NCBI RefSeq assembly: GCF_020194175.1
Contig: NZ_JADYVX010000012.1
Location: forward strand, 1-64,000
DNA length: 64,000 nucleotides
DNA from: Bradyrhizobium sp. BRP22
GTDB taxonomy: Bacteria; Pseudomonadota; Alphaproteobacteria; Rhizobiales; Xanthobacteraceae
Reading direction: 5' to 3'
Position 1 is the stretch's first letter; every line of letters begins with the position of its first letter. The notes beneath the pieces were generated by a model. That model did not search any database, was not told where the DNA came from, and worked only from the letters and a program-made list of their open reading frames with translations. Positions 53,627 to 61,497 of this stretch are shown here, one piece after another. The position numbers and the translations under genes are program-made.

Positions 53627-54390
53627 TCCGTCAGTTTACAGTATTGTTGCGCGAGCCGAACGCGACGGGGCCAGGTTACGGCGCCGTGCCGGCCAGTCTT
53701 GCCAGTATCCCGGCGCATTTTCGTGTCGTGGCCGATGGTCCGGCGGACGCGACCTACGCCTCGTTGGAGAATCCGCCTGCGGATGTCCGAATAGTCGTCT
53801 TCGACGCCGCCCGGCTATGGGCGCCGTCGACCCTGACGATTCCGGTCGCGCCGGCCTGGACCTATCTGCCGCGGATGGAAGCCGATGCAGGTTTCGCCGA
53901 GGCGTGCACGCGCTCATTCGCGGTGATCAATTGCATGGTCACAGTCGCCGCGGCGGAGGAGCGCCGACTGCGAGGGGCCTTTCTCGAGCAACTCGCCATA
54001 TTGCGGAAGTTGACTGGCGCAGATCCGTCCGTCCGCGCTTTTCGACGCAACGCCAGGGGATATGTGGCCGACGTCGGCGTCGGGCCGACGTCGGCGTCGA
54101 TGATCGGCAGAGTCTCGCCTCTGGCGCAGGATGCACTGCAGCTCCATGCCGTCGGTGTAGATCATCGCCTCGATGTCTCGATGGATGCGGCAACCTCTGC
54201 GCGGCCCGCGGCCATCCGGCTGTCCGGGGCGGATGGCCTGCGTCAGGCGATGCCGATCCACCAGAGCAGCCATCGCCTCACCTGGCTCAAGATCCACGCT
54301 TTCCTTGGCGGAAACGTTCCCGCTTCGGACCTGCCGACCGTCAATGCGGTTGACGCCGCGGCGGTCGCCCGTGCATTCGATGCTGCTTGA
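53623..54390 (+). CDS. Unknown protein of the GMC/Gfo cassette
   Basis: The 255-residue protein starts in a 4-bp overlap with the restored end of the Gfo/Idh gene. It has no signal peptide or membrane segment. Visible blocks are MIRQFTVLLREPNATGPGYG, VVADGPADATYASLENPPAD, CTRSFAVINCMVTVAAAEER and HQSSHRLTWLKIHAFLGGNV. I recognise no family. Translational coupling to two sugar-type oxidoreductases suggests it serves the same pathway, perhaps as a partner or a further enzyme. Confidence 0.65.
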   Translation: MIRQFTVLLREPNATGPGYGAVPASLASIPAHFRVVADGPADATYASLENPPADVRIVVFDAARLWAPSTLTIPVAPAWTYLPRMEADAGFAEACTRSFAVINCMVTVAAAEERRLRGAFLEQLAILRKLTGADPSVRAFRRNARGYVADVGVGPTSASMIGRVSPLAQDALQLHAVGVDHRLDVSMDAATSARPAAIRLSGADGLRQAMPIHQSSHRLTWLKIHAFLGGNVPASDLPTVNAVDAAAVARAFDAA

Positions 54391-54559
54391 CTGAATTGGC
54401 TTCGGGCCGCTGTCGCCCGTGACGAACTCCCGATAGACCGGGCTACCGCCCTTGTTGGGCCGCCTCCGGTCGATGCGATGAGCGGGCCGAGATCAGAATG
54501 CACCTGCCGCCGGGCGGCGTTGCACAGCCAGCGCATCGAAACTATAAGTCATTGAAATA

Positions 54560-54606
54560 ATGGTCGGAGTGGCAGGATTCGAACCTGCGACCCCTGCGTC
54601 CCGAAC
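54560..54606. repeat. att direct repeat, left copy (3' part of tRNA-Pro)
   Basis: These 47 bp are identical to 58447-58493. They comprise the CCA end, acceptor 3' strand, T arm, variable loop and anticodon 3' stem of tRNA-Pro(CGG) on the minus strand. The match stops in the anticodon loop, where tyrosine integrases usually cross over. This is the chromosomal side left by integration. Confidence 0.9.
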
Positions 54607-54692
54607 TAGGGTACCAGCCAACACTTCATTGATTTTACTTACATTTCTATCCTCGACCGGGTACATTATTCGGCTTTTGTTCACGTTCATTC

Positions 54693-54711
54693 TGTACCCA
54701 ATCTGTACCCC
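54693..54711. repeat. Paired TGTACCC repeats, left island end
   Basis: TGTACCCAATCTGTACCCC contains two TGTACCC units 11 bp apart. An inverted unit (GGGTACA) lies at 54659-54665 and a partial GGGTACC at 54609. The same pair occurs at the other island end (58371-58389). This arrangement fits arm-type integrase binding sites. Confidence 0.6.
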
Positions 54712-54966
54712 AAAAGATCCGGCCCGCTAAGATGGTACTACGTCATACATGCAATTTTAACGTTCAAGCCAATGGTCGTCCGGCGAGAACACCAAATCAA
54801 ACCTCCTACGAGCACCTCGGCTGCCCGCAACGGCGTCATAGTTTGCGTTACGCTATAGCACACATCACGGAAACGTGACTCTATTAGGCCTAATAGATGC
54901 TCCTTTAGGCGCTAAGCCGTGGCATATATTGCCCGCGTCCACTTCCGGACCCCAAAGGAGCAAATC

Positions 54967-55512
54967 ATGATGCCACAAGTAACCCTCGAAGCCTCGACAA
55001 TTGAACGCATGAAGGCCTATGCAGAACCCTTGGTCGACACCATGGACTCGGTGATTCTGAAGGGCCTCGACGCGATCGATATGCTCAAGGCGAAGACGAA
55101 CGAACCCGCTTCCGCCGAGCGCATCTTCAACCCCGCCTCACCTCCGAACTTGGCTTACACCACCGTCAAATCGATCGTGTGGAAAGGCAAGCGCCTGTCG
55201 CCCGCCGAAGCGTACTGGAATCCGCTGATGTTCATCGTGATCCGCGAATGCGTGAAACACATGACCAAGGAGCAGGCTCGTAATCTGATCCTGTGCAATA
55301 AGGTGACGGGAAAGAAAGAAGACAATGGCTACAAGTACGTCGAAGAAGTAGGCGTTTCGATCCAAGGGCAGGATGCCAACAACGCCTGGAAGACCACCTA
55401 CAACGTCCTCCAGGCCCTCAAGATGCCAGTGGAAGTCATCTTCGCCTGGCAGGATAATCCCAAGGCCGCAACGCCTGGTGCAATTGGCAAGTTCGCCGTC
55501 ACGTTTGAGTAA
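54967..55512 (+). CDS. Conserved hypothetical protein of mobile islands
   Basis: I chose the ATG at 54967 because CAAAGGAGCAAATC precedes it; the frame is open to 54919. The 181-residue protein begins PQVTLEASTIERMKAYAEPL followed by VDTMDSVILKGLDAID, which resembles a ribbon-helix-helix/SeqA-like DNA-binding N-terminus. The C-terminal part (TTVKSIVWKGKRLSPAEAYW, VGVSIQGQDANNAWKTTYNV, PVEVIFAWQDNP) is a block I have seen joined to such N-termini in mobile regions. Function unknown. It converges with the AbiV operon and ends at a strong terminator. Confidence 0.75.
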   Translation: MMPQVTLEASTIERMKAYAEPLVDTMDSVILKGLDAIDMLKAKTNEPASAERIFNPASPPNLAYTTVKSIVWKGKRLSPAEAYWNPLMFIVIRECVKHMTKEQARNLILCNKVTGKKEDNGYKYVEEVGVSIQGQDANNAWKTTYNVLQALKMPVEVIFAWQDNPKAATPGAIGKFAVTFE

Positions 55513-55533
55513 GCGAATGACCATTCCGAAATA

Positions 55534-55559
55534 AGGGCGGCCGAGGTGCCGCCCTTTTT
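55534..55559 (+). terminator. Rho-independent terminator
   Basis: AGGGCGGC and GCCGCCCT form an 8-bp GC stem around CGAGGT, followed by TTTT. It lies 22 bp after the stop of the plus-strand island gene. This is the clearest intrinsic terminator in the window. Confidence 0.9.
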
Positions 55560-55612
55560 CTGCAAGGCTGCGCGTCCGCCGTTACAGCGACGCTTGCAGG
55601 ATCGACTACTGG

Positions 55613-56188
55613 CTACACCTTCTGTTCCACCGCGTCGTTGACGATAGCATCTTCATGTGCTGCCCTGAGAAGGGGGTTGATGAGGCTCTCAGCTCGCCAA
55701 TGGGCACGGAGGGACTCGAAAGCCCGCTCTATCATCTCAGTTGCGTCTTCCTTGGTGATTGCATCCATCGGCGACACAATCTTATTTCCAGAAACGTCGA
55801 CATAGGTGGAGTTGTTCTTTAGCGCCACCCGCTGCATTGCCTTGGAGCGCGCCTCCTTAAGCCATGCAATATCGGAGTCCGCCAGTAGGTCGAGTTCTCT
55901 TCCAAAAACGTATTGATGGAAATCGTCTGAATCGACTTTCGATTTATGATCTCGAAGTCGCTTCATAGCCCTATTCCAGTCGACGGGCTCGCACCTTATG
56001 AGGTTGCCCACAATGCCGACTATGATCGGCAGCTTCCCCAACTCCTCGCACGCGAAATGGGCGAGAAGATAAGCCCGCGCGTGGAAGCCCGCATCGAGCA
56101 GAACTTTCGCCTCCTTGTGCAGGCTTTCCGCATTGTCGAATATACGGAGCCTGAGCCCGTGCAGTTCATCGATAGATAATTGCTTCAT
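55613..56188 (-). CDS. abiV: AbiV-family abortive infection protein (HEPN-type)
   Basis: The 191-residue protein fits the AbiV family: LRLRIFDNAESLHKEAKVLL, then the hallmark AYLLAHFACEELGKLPIIVG (about 40-59) and RLRDHKSKVD (about 80-88). The last holds Arg and His residues that could be the HEPN ribonuclease-type pair. AbiV proteins block phage development, and the family is grouped with HEPN domains. It is the last gene of the minus-strand island set, 23 bp after the preceding gene. AbiV genes often lie alone or in defence clusters. Confidence 0.83.
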   Translation of the reverse strand: MKQLSIDELHGLRLRIFDNAESLHKEAKVLLDAGFHARAYLLAHFACEELGKLPIIVGIVGNLIRCEPVDWNRAMKRLRDHKSKVDSDDFHQYVFGRELDLLADSDIAWLKEARSKAMQRVALKNNSTYVDVSGNKIVSPMDAITKEDATEMIERAFESLRAHWRAESLINPLLRAAHEDAIVNDAVEQKV

Positions 56189-56211
56189 ATGATCAAAACG
56201 ATTTTTGAGCT

Positions 56212-57136
56212 TTAGCTTGCCATCACCTCGCTCTTCACACCGAAGTGCGCTTCCACCATTGACCCGAGTCTCTTTCGAAATATGTCGTCGGAGCCAATCA
56301 GCTTAACCGTTTCAACAGCGGCGTTGCGCTCTCCCTCTGCGTACTGCAGCATCGCTGCACGCAAAGCAGCATCAACGCTCGTGTTGGAGTTCAATGGTCC
56401 ATTGAGTTTACCCGAGATCGCACCGAGCGCCATACAGATGCGTGACAATCCGCGTTCGACAGCCGAAGATAGGACCTTTTTGGGAGCCGTTACAACAAGT
56501 GGCGCGTCGATAACATCTGTCTTGCGAGAAAGAATGTACGCGATCACTCGTCCCGCGGCGCCATCCCCTTCTTTCCCCTGATCGCTACACCCTCCAATTG
56601 CGCAAAATTGCGCGTGATGTCTGATGAAATCTACTTTGCGACACTCACTAGTCAGGAGACTGGCTTCCAGAAGAAATTCGCCTGTTAGATTGTGGTTCCA
56701 GTACCAGACCCCGTCGACATACCGAAGCGGCCCGTCTTCCCGGGCCGCATCGTAGAGCTGTACAGGAAGGTGCTTGACCTCTTGGTCGCTAATGAGAAAT
56801 CGGCATGCCGGTGGCTTGTAGCCAGTCTGGGCTTCCACCCAATACACTTTCCGGCCCTTGACCAGATCCTTGAAATCGAATGTGAACTGCACACTTCCGT
56901 ATCGCGACCCCCCAGTACCATTCGTTTGGTGAGAGCCAGACCACGGTAGTTCGCGAGTCATTCAACGCGCACTCGTCATAGATTAGTCCGCGAGCAATTT
57001 TACCGTCTTCCACAATCCGCAGCGCTGCTGGCGTGTGCGTGACGTGATGTACAGTATCCATAACAGTACATGTGCCAGTCGTTCGCTTACCCGGCACAGT
57101 GCATGCATACTTATTCCAAGGTTGGACCATGCTCAC
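56212..57136 (-). pseudogene. Putative DarT-like ADP-ribosyltransferase, split by a frameshift in a G6 run
   Basis: The upstream frame starts at GTG 57136 (GTGA overlap with the preceding gene; ATGs at 57130 and 57061 also possible). It reads VHHVTHTPAALRIVEDGKIA, then RTTVVWLSPNEWYWG. The natural continuation SRYGSVQFTFDFKDLVKGRK, VYWVEAQTG, TGEFLLEASLL lies in another frame that runs to 56212. The two join at the minus-strand G6 tract (56908-56913); five G restore one 300-residue frame. The HxTH..L..I...G opening resembles DarT/PARP-like transferases, which is a weak inference. It may be phase-variable, decayed, or a homopolymer read error. Confidence 0.65.
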
Positions 57137-58041
57137 AGTCGCTTCTGCACTTCGCGAGGCACAGGCCGGATAATTCGAGAAACTACGAACGAACCCGGGT
57201 CGTTGACGTATACACGAAGAGACACATCATACTTTTGGCGATAGGTGATCTCGACATCTAGGGCGTCACCCGCCCCCAGTAGATGTTCGCGTCGATCCAA
57301 TTTATCGAGAAATTCCTTATCTGTGACGGGCGCAGACAGGGGCACACCGTTCCATTCAAATGACCACTTGCGCCTGGCATGATTCAACCACGCCTTTAAG
57401 ATGACTAGGCGCGCACGCTCCTTCCTAGTGCGTTCCAGTGGCTGCTCTTCCAGCTCCACAATAGGCGTCACGACGAATCGAAATTCAGAGCGCGGGATCG
57501 AGATGAGGGGGCGCGTGTCAGCAATGCTGCCGGTGATACCAAACTCCTTGACGTGAGTATCGGCCTCAAGGCTATCGAAGGTTTTTCTTACTCCTTCTTG
57601 AACCGCTGGACTTTTCTTCACGTTCTCAGTCGCATCATGGACCACACGCGGGACGATGATCGTGTCGGTCCCGTGCTTAATGATAACTTCAGTCGTGTTG
57701 ACAATGATCTGGGGCTTGGGATCTGCGCCCTTTAGAGTCGCGTCATAGATGACGTTAGATACGACGTTCCACAAGATGGTGCCGGCAATGCCGGACAGCA
57801 CACCGCCGGTGAACCCCTTCTTCAGTTTCCGAAGTACCGTTCGATAGCTGCCCGGACCAGTCGCCTCGACAATGATCTCGATTTCTTGGCCAGGATCGAT
57901 CGCGGCGTTAACGGCGTAGGCTGTGTCAGCGAAGCCAATTAGAGCGTTCGCCAGCGTGTATGCATCGATGGTCCCCTCCGGACCACCGAAGTGCAGGACA
58001 ATGGTGTCTTGAGAAAAGGCGTCGAGCCGAATGGTAGCCAT
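57133..58041 (-). CDS. Conserved hypothetical protein with central membrane segment
   Basis: The 302-residue protein has a soluble N-terminal domain (IRLDAFSQDTIVLHFGGPEG, AYTLANALIGFADTAYAVNA, IEIIVEATGPGSYRTVLRKL). One hydrophobic segment follows at about 93-112 (TGGVLSGIAGTILWNVVSNV). The C-terminal beta-rich domain (about 115-295) contains EFRFVVTPIVELEEQPLERT and WSFEWNGVPLSAPVTDKEFL. I recognise no named family. The single membrane anchor between two soluble domains and the coupling to the next gene suggest a two-protein module, possibly with this protein as the membrane-acting component. It is the first gene of the island operon. Confidence 0.75.
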   Translation of the reverse strand: MATIRLDAFSQDTIVLHFGGPEGTIDAYTLANALIGFADTAYAVNAAIDPGQEIEIIVEATGPGSYRTVLRKLKKGFTGGVLSGIAGTILWNVVSNVIYDATLKGADPKPQIIVNTTEVIIKHGTDTIIVPRVVHDATENVKKSPAVQEGVRKTFDSLEADTHVKEFGITGSIADTRPLISIPRSEFRFVVTPIVELEEQPLERTRKERARLVILKAWLNHARRKWSFEWNGVPLSAPVTDKEFLDKLDRREHLLGAGDALDVEITYRQKYDVSLRVYVNDPGSFVVSRIIRPVPREVQKRL

Positions 58042-58446
58042 CTTCCCCCCGGGAAAAATCCTAGGGGCACAACCAGCGCGCTACAAGACCCTACGCTCGT
58101 CTAATACGTGCTGTCGTCGAACGACGGCGTCAGCAAACCGCTTGCTCGTATTCAAGCAAAAATCGATCGCACCAATGCGCCCTTGAAATGCAAAGGCGAC
58201 TTGTTCGACATCTACGACAACGGTAGGAGCAATACCTGAGCGCCCTGCGTGCGGCACGCACTACATGTCGCAAACCCGCGCCCAAAAAATGCGACCCATG
58301 CCGAATGCGGCCAGAAACATGCCGTTCAGGTCTAAATGAACTTAGTGGGAAGGCCGAGATTTGCTAAATCTGTACCCCAACCTGTACCCTGCGCTCAGGT
58401 TGAGCAAAATAGCAGAAAATAAAACTAAAGTATTTCAATGCTTTAG
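58042..58446. other. Promoter-proximal end of island; no integrase; one weak small ORF
   Basis: About 400 bp lie between the first island operon gene and the tRNA. A GTG-started plus-strand frame (58108-58239, 43 codons: SKPLARIQAKIDRTNAPLKC, GDLFDIYDNGRSNT) is coding-like and may be a gene remnant. Paired TGTACCC repeats follow at 58371-58389. The operon promoter should lie near 58050-58110, but no clear boxes are seen. Confidence 0.4.
58371..58389. repeat. Paired TGTACCC repeats, right island end
   Basis: TGTACCCCAACCTGTACCC holds two TGTACCC units 12 bp apart, in the same orientation as the left-end pair at 54693-54711. They lie about 58 bp from the tRNA-derived repeat. This is consistent with integrase arm sites. 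Confidence 0.6.
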
Positions 58447-58493
58447 ATGGTCGGAGTGGCAGGATTCGAACCTGCGACCCCTGCGTCCCGAAC
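58447..58493. repeat. att direct repeat, right copy (inside tRNA-Pro)
   Basis: These 47 bp are identical to 54560-54606 and lie within the intact tRNA-Pro gene. They mark the crossover segment used for island integration. The integration restored the tRNA 3' end. Confidence 0.9.
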
Positions 58494-58524
58494 GCAGTGC
58501 TCTACCGGGCTGAGCCACACTCCG
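58448..58524 (-). tRNA. tRNA-Pro (anticodon CGG)
   Basis: On the minus strand the 77-nt gene has acceptor arms CGGAGTG/CACTCCG, a D arm in TGGCTCAGCCCGGTAGAGCA, anticodon stem CTGCG/CGCAG with loop TTCGGGA (anticodon CGG, reading CCG), the T arm GCAGG-TTCGAAT-CCTGC, and an encoded CCA. It is the integration site of the adjacent island. Confidence 0.95.
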
Positions 58525-58593
58525 ACTAAGAACGCGGCTTATAGCGTCGGGTTCGGGCGACCGCAAGCAGCGCATTTGAGGATTCTAGTCACA

Positions 58594-59586
58594 GTGGAAA
58601 CCAGTCTAAAAACCCGGATTCTGCCGGCCGGAACAGCCGCGACCGCGGCGGCTGCCGACGTGCTCGCGACAGGCGGCCTGGTGGCGTTCCCGACCGAGAC
58701 GGTCTATGGGCTCGGCGCCGACGCCACCAACGCCACCGCGGTCGCCCACCTCTACCAGGCCAAGGGGCGGCCGGCCTTCAATCCCCTGATCGCGCATGTC
58801 GGCGATCTCGCCGCCGCGCGGCGGATCGCCCGGTTCGACGCGGTGGCGACCGCGCTTGCCGAAGCGTTCTGGCCGGGGCCGCTGACGCTGGTGCTGCCGA
58901 AAGCCGAGGACTGCCCGGTGGCGGAGCTCGCGACCGCGGGGCTCGATACCGTCGCGGTGCGCGTGCCTGCCCACCCCATCGCCCGCGACATCCTGCGCGC
59001 CTTCGGCCGGCCGGTGGTGGCGCCCTCCGCCAACCTCTCCGGCCATGTATCGCCGACCACGGCGGAGCACGTCGCAAGCGACCTTGCGGGGCGCATCGAC
59101 CTGATCGTCGACGGCGGGCCGGTCGAGGTCGGGGTCGAATCCACCATCGTCGGCTGCTTCGCGCGCGCCACGCTGCTCCGGCCGGGCGGGCTGCCGCGCA
59201 GCGAGATCGAGCGCGCGCTCGGTCACAAGCTTGAGCAGTTGCCCGCGGACGCCGAGAGCGACAGCGGCCAGCCGCTGGCGCCGGGTATGCTGGCTTCCCA
59301 TTATGCCCCGCGCACAAACGTGCGACTCAACGCCGACAGGATCGAGCCCGGAGAGGCGCTTCTGGCGTTTGGGCCGTTGAGAATATCGGGGGTTGATTCG
59401 GCGGCCGCCGTGATGAATCTGTCCGCTGGCGGCGATCTTGCCGAGGCCGCCGCCAATCTGTTCGGCCATCTGCGCGCGCTCGACACCACCGCCGCGCGTG
59501 CGATCGCGGTGATGCCCATTCCCCATGAAGGTCTGGGCGAAGCCATCAACGACCGGCTGCGCCGCGCAGCCGTTGGCCGCGAATGA
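58594..59586 (+). CDS. Threonylcarbamoyl-AMP synthase, Sua5 type
   Basis: The first step of tRNA t6A37 synthesis is making threonylcarbamoyl-AMP from threonine, bicarbonate and ATP. The frame is open back into the tRNA gene, so I take the GTG at 58594 (METSLKTRILPAG; 330 residues). The YrdC domain (about 12-195) has GGLVAFPTETVYGLGADATN, WPGPLTLVLPK and APSANLSGHVSPTTAEHV. The C-terminal Sua5 domain follows the linker LAPGMLASHYAPRT. The two-domain form is Sua5 rather than the shorter TsaC. Confidence 0.92.
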   Translation: METSLKTRILPAGTAATAAAADVLATGGLVAFPTETVYGLGADATNATAVAHLYQAKGRPAFNPLIAHVGDLAAARRIARFDAVATALAEAFWPGPLTLVLPKAEDCPVAELATAGLDTVAVRVPAHPIARDILRAFGRPVVAPSANLSGHVSPTTAEHVASDLAGRIDLIVDGGPVEVGVESTIVGCFARATLLRPGGLPRSEIERALGHKLEQLPADAESDSGQPLAPGMLASHYAPRTNVRLNADRIEPGEALLAFGPLRISGVDSAAAVMNLSAGGDLAEAAANLFGHLRALDTTAARAIAVMPIPHEGLGEAINDRLRRAAVGRE

Positions 59587-59614
59587 AAAAGCGGTCGGAA
59601 TGAAAGAGACCGGG

Positions 59615-61042
59615 ATGAACATCGCAGAGCCGCCCGCGCCGCAGCTTTCGCCGGAACTGATCGACAAGTTCCGCGCCATCGTCGGCAACAAACACGCGAT
59701 GACGGATGCGACCGATATCGCGCCGTATCTCGTCGAGGAGCGCAACCTGTTCCAGGGCCGCTCGCCGCTGGTGCTGCGGCCAGGCTCGACTGCGGAAGTG
59801 TCGGCAATCTGCAAGCTCGCGAGCGAGCATCGCATCGCGCTGGTGCCGCAAGGCGGAAATACCGGCCTGGTCGGCGGACAAACGCCGCATCATGGCGAGG
59901 TCGTGATCTCGCTCAAGCGGCTGGACAAGATCCGCGAGATCGACACCGCCTCCAACACCATGACCTGCGAGGCCGGCGTGGTGCTGCAGGTGGCGCAGCA
60001 GCGCGCCAGCGACGTCGACCGGCTGTTCCCGCTCTCGCTCGGCGCCGAGGGAAGCTGCACCATCGGCGGCAACCTCTCGACCAATGCCGGCGGCACGGCG
60101 GCATTGGCCTATGGCGTGGCGCGCGAGATGGCGCTGGGGCTCGAAGTGGTGCTGGCCGACGGGCGCGTGCTCAACGCGCTGTCGAAACTGAAAAAGGACA
60201 ATACCGGCTACGACCTGCGCAACCTCTTCATCGGCGCCGAGGGCACGCTCGGCATCATTACCGCGGCGACGGTAAGACTGTTTCCGAAGCCGCGGGCGAT
60301 CGAGACCGCCTATGTCGGGCTGAAATCCCCGGCGGACGCCTTGAAGCTCTTGTCGATCTCGCAAAACGAGGCCGCCGGCAGTCTCACCAGCTTCGAGTTG
60401 CTGGCCGATATCGCGGTGGATTTCTCGATCCGGCACGGCATCGACATCCGCGATCCGCTTCAGGCCAAGCACCCCTGGTATGTGCTGATGGAGCTGTCCT
60501 CGCCGCGCGACGATGCTCGCGATACGCTGGAAGTCATCCTCGCCGAGGGCATGGAGGACGGCATCGTCGACGATGCCGTGATCGCGGCCAATCTGGGCCA
60601 GCGCCAGGCGTTCTGGAAATTGCGCGACGAGATGTCGGCGGCGCAGAAGCCGGAAGGCGGATCGATCAAGCACGATATCTCGGTGCCCGTCGCGGCCGTT
60701 CCGGCCTTCATCGAAGAGGCCAATGCGGCGGTGGTCAAGCTGATCCCCGGCGCGCGGCCGGTGCCATTCGGCCATCTCGGCGACGGCAACATCCACTACA
60801 ATGTCAGCCAGCCGATCGGTGCCGACACCGCCGATTTCCTCAGCCGCTGGCATGAGGTCAATGCCGTCGTGTTCGACATCGTGCTGCGGATGGGCGGCTC
60901 GATCTCGGCGGAGCACGGCATCGGCGTGCTCAAGCGCGATGAACTGCCCGACGTCAAGGACAAGGTCGCGATCGAACTGATGCGCAGCATCAAGGCGATG
61001 CTCGATCCGCTCGGCATCATGAATCCCGGCAAAGTGCTGTGA
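59615..61042 (+). CDS. FAD-binding oxidase, GlcD/D-lactate dehydrogenase-like
   Basis: I take the ATG at 59615 (MNIAEPPAPQLSPELIDKFR; 475 residues); in-frame ATGs lie upstream at 59600 and 59525. The FAD_binding_4 domain (about 45-185) has VPQGGNTGLVGGQTP and GAEGSCTIGGNLSTNAGGTA. The FAD-oxidase C domain has PFGHLGDGNIHYNVSQP (metal-binding His) and ISAEHGIGVLKRDEL. These match the D-2-hydroxyacid dehydrogenase group (D-lactate, D-2-hydroxyglutarate, glycolate oxidase subunit). The substrate is not decided. Its stop overlaps the GNAT gene start. Confidence 0.9.
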   Translation: MNIAEPPAPQLSPELIDKFRAIVGNKHAMTDATDIAPYLVEERNLFQGRSPLVLRPGSTAEVSAICKLASEHRIALVPQGGNTGLVGGQTPHHGEVVISLKRLDKIREIDTASNTMTCEAGVVLQVAQQRASDVDRLFPLSLGAEGSCTIGGNLSTNAGGTAALAYGVAREMALGLEVVLADGRVLNALSKLKKDNTGYDLRNLFIGAEGTLGIITAATVRLFPKPRAIETAYVGLKSPADALKLLSISQNEAAGSLTSFELLADIAVDFSIRHGIDIRDPLQAKHPWYVLMELSSPRDDARDTLEVILAEGMEDGIVDDAVIAANLGQRQAFWKLRDEMSAAQKPEGGSIKHDISVPVAAVPAFIEEANAAVVKLIPGARPVPFGHLGDGNIHYNVSQPIGADTADFLSRWHEVNAVVFDIVLRMGGSISAEHGIGVLKRDELPDVKDKVAIELMRSIKAMLDPLGIMNPGKVL

Positions 61043-61497
61043 ACGTCGCGCCCTCAACCCCTGTCGCCGCGCTCGCGATCGCGCCGATCGCAGACGCTGA
61101 CGTCACTGATGTCGTCACACTCTGGCAGCGCTGCGGCCTGACGCGGCCATGGAACGATCCAGTCGCCGACATCGCGCTGGCGCGACGCGGGCCGAATTCG
61201 GACATCCTGGTCGGCCGCGACAATGGGATGATCGTCGCGTCCGCGATGGTCGGCCATGAGGGCCATCGCGGCTGGGTCTACTACGTCGCGGTCGATCCTG
61301 ACAGGCAGGGATCAGGCTTCGGCCGGGCGATCATGCGTGCGGCGGAGGATTGGCTGCGGGCGGCCGGGATTGCAAAGCTGCAATTGCTGGTGCGGCGGGA
61401 GAACGACAAGGTCGGCGCGTTCTATCAGTCGATCGGTTATGAGGAGCAGCAGCTTCTCGTCTTCTCCAGATGGATCGACGGGCGCTCACCGCCATGA
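61039..61497 (+). CDS. GNAT-family acetyltransferase
   Basis: The 152-residue protein starts with GTG in a GTGA overlap with the FAD oxidase stop. The acetyl-CoA site is VYYVAVDPDRQGSGFGRAIM (about 76-95, with the Q/RxxGxG/A motif QGSGFG), then KLQLLVRRENDKVGAFYQSI with the family FY..IGY. It resembles YpeA-like single-domain acetyltransferases. The substrate is unknown. Its end overlaps the next gene (ATGA), so three genes are translationally coupled. Confidence 0.9.
   Translation: MNVAPSTPVAALAIAPIADADVTDVVTLWQRCGLTRPWNDPVADIALARRGPNSDILVGRDNGMIVASAMVGHEGHRGWVYYVAVDPDRQGSGFGRAIMRAAEDWLRAAGIAKLQLLVRRENDKVGAFYQSIGYEEQQLLVFSRWIDGRSPP

Larger units (their letters stand above)
54607..58493. mobile_element. 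3.9-kb integrative island at tRNA-Pro, no integrase, defence-like cargo
   Basis: It is bounded by 47-bp direct repeats of the tRNA-Pro 3' end; the intact tRNA remains on the right. The DNA inside is visibly less GC-rich than its surroundings. It carries one plus-strand gene (54967-55512) and three contiguous minus-strand genes (58041 down to 55613), including an AbiV-type protein. Paired TGTACCC repeats lie inside each end. I find no integrase or excisionase gene, so the element is either decayed or mobilised in trans. Confidence 0.85.

Noticed and set aside
54493..54690. Minus-strand frame through the left att repeat (GVAGSNPATPT...)
   Set aside because: It is produced by the tRNA-Pro fragment and flanking repeats, has no domain, and would cross the island boundary.
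54607..58446. A hidden integrase or recombinase in the tRNA-Pro island
   Set aside because: I looked in both strands for the R-H-R-Y tyrosine recombinase blocks and for a serine-recombinase start. None of the island frames shows them.
58447..58593. Coding extension of the Sua5 gene beginning MVGVAGFEPATPASRTQC
   Set aside because: This frame is antisense to tRNA-Pro. GFEPATPASRTQC-type peptides are a well-known artefact of reading tRNA genes on the wrong strand. The Sua5 homology begins after the GTG at 58594.
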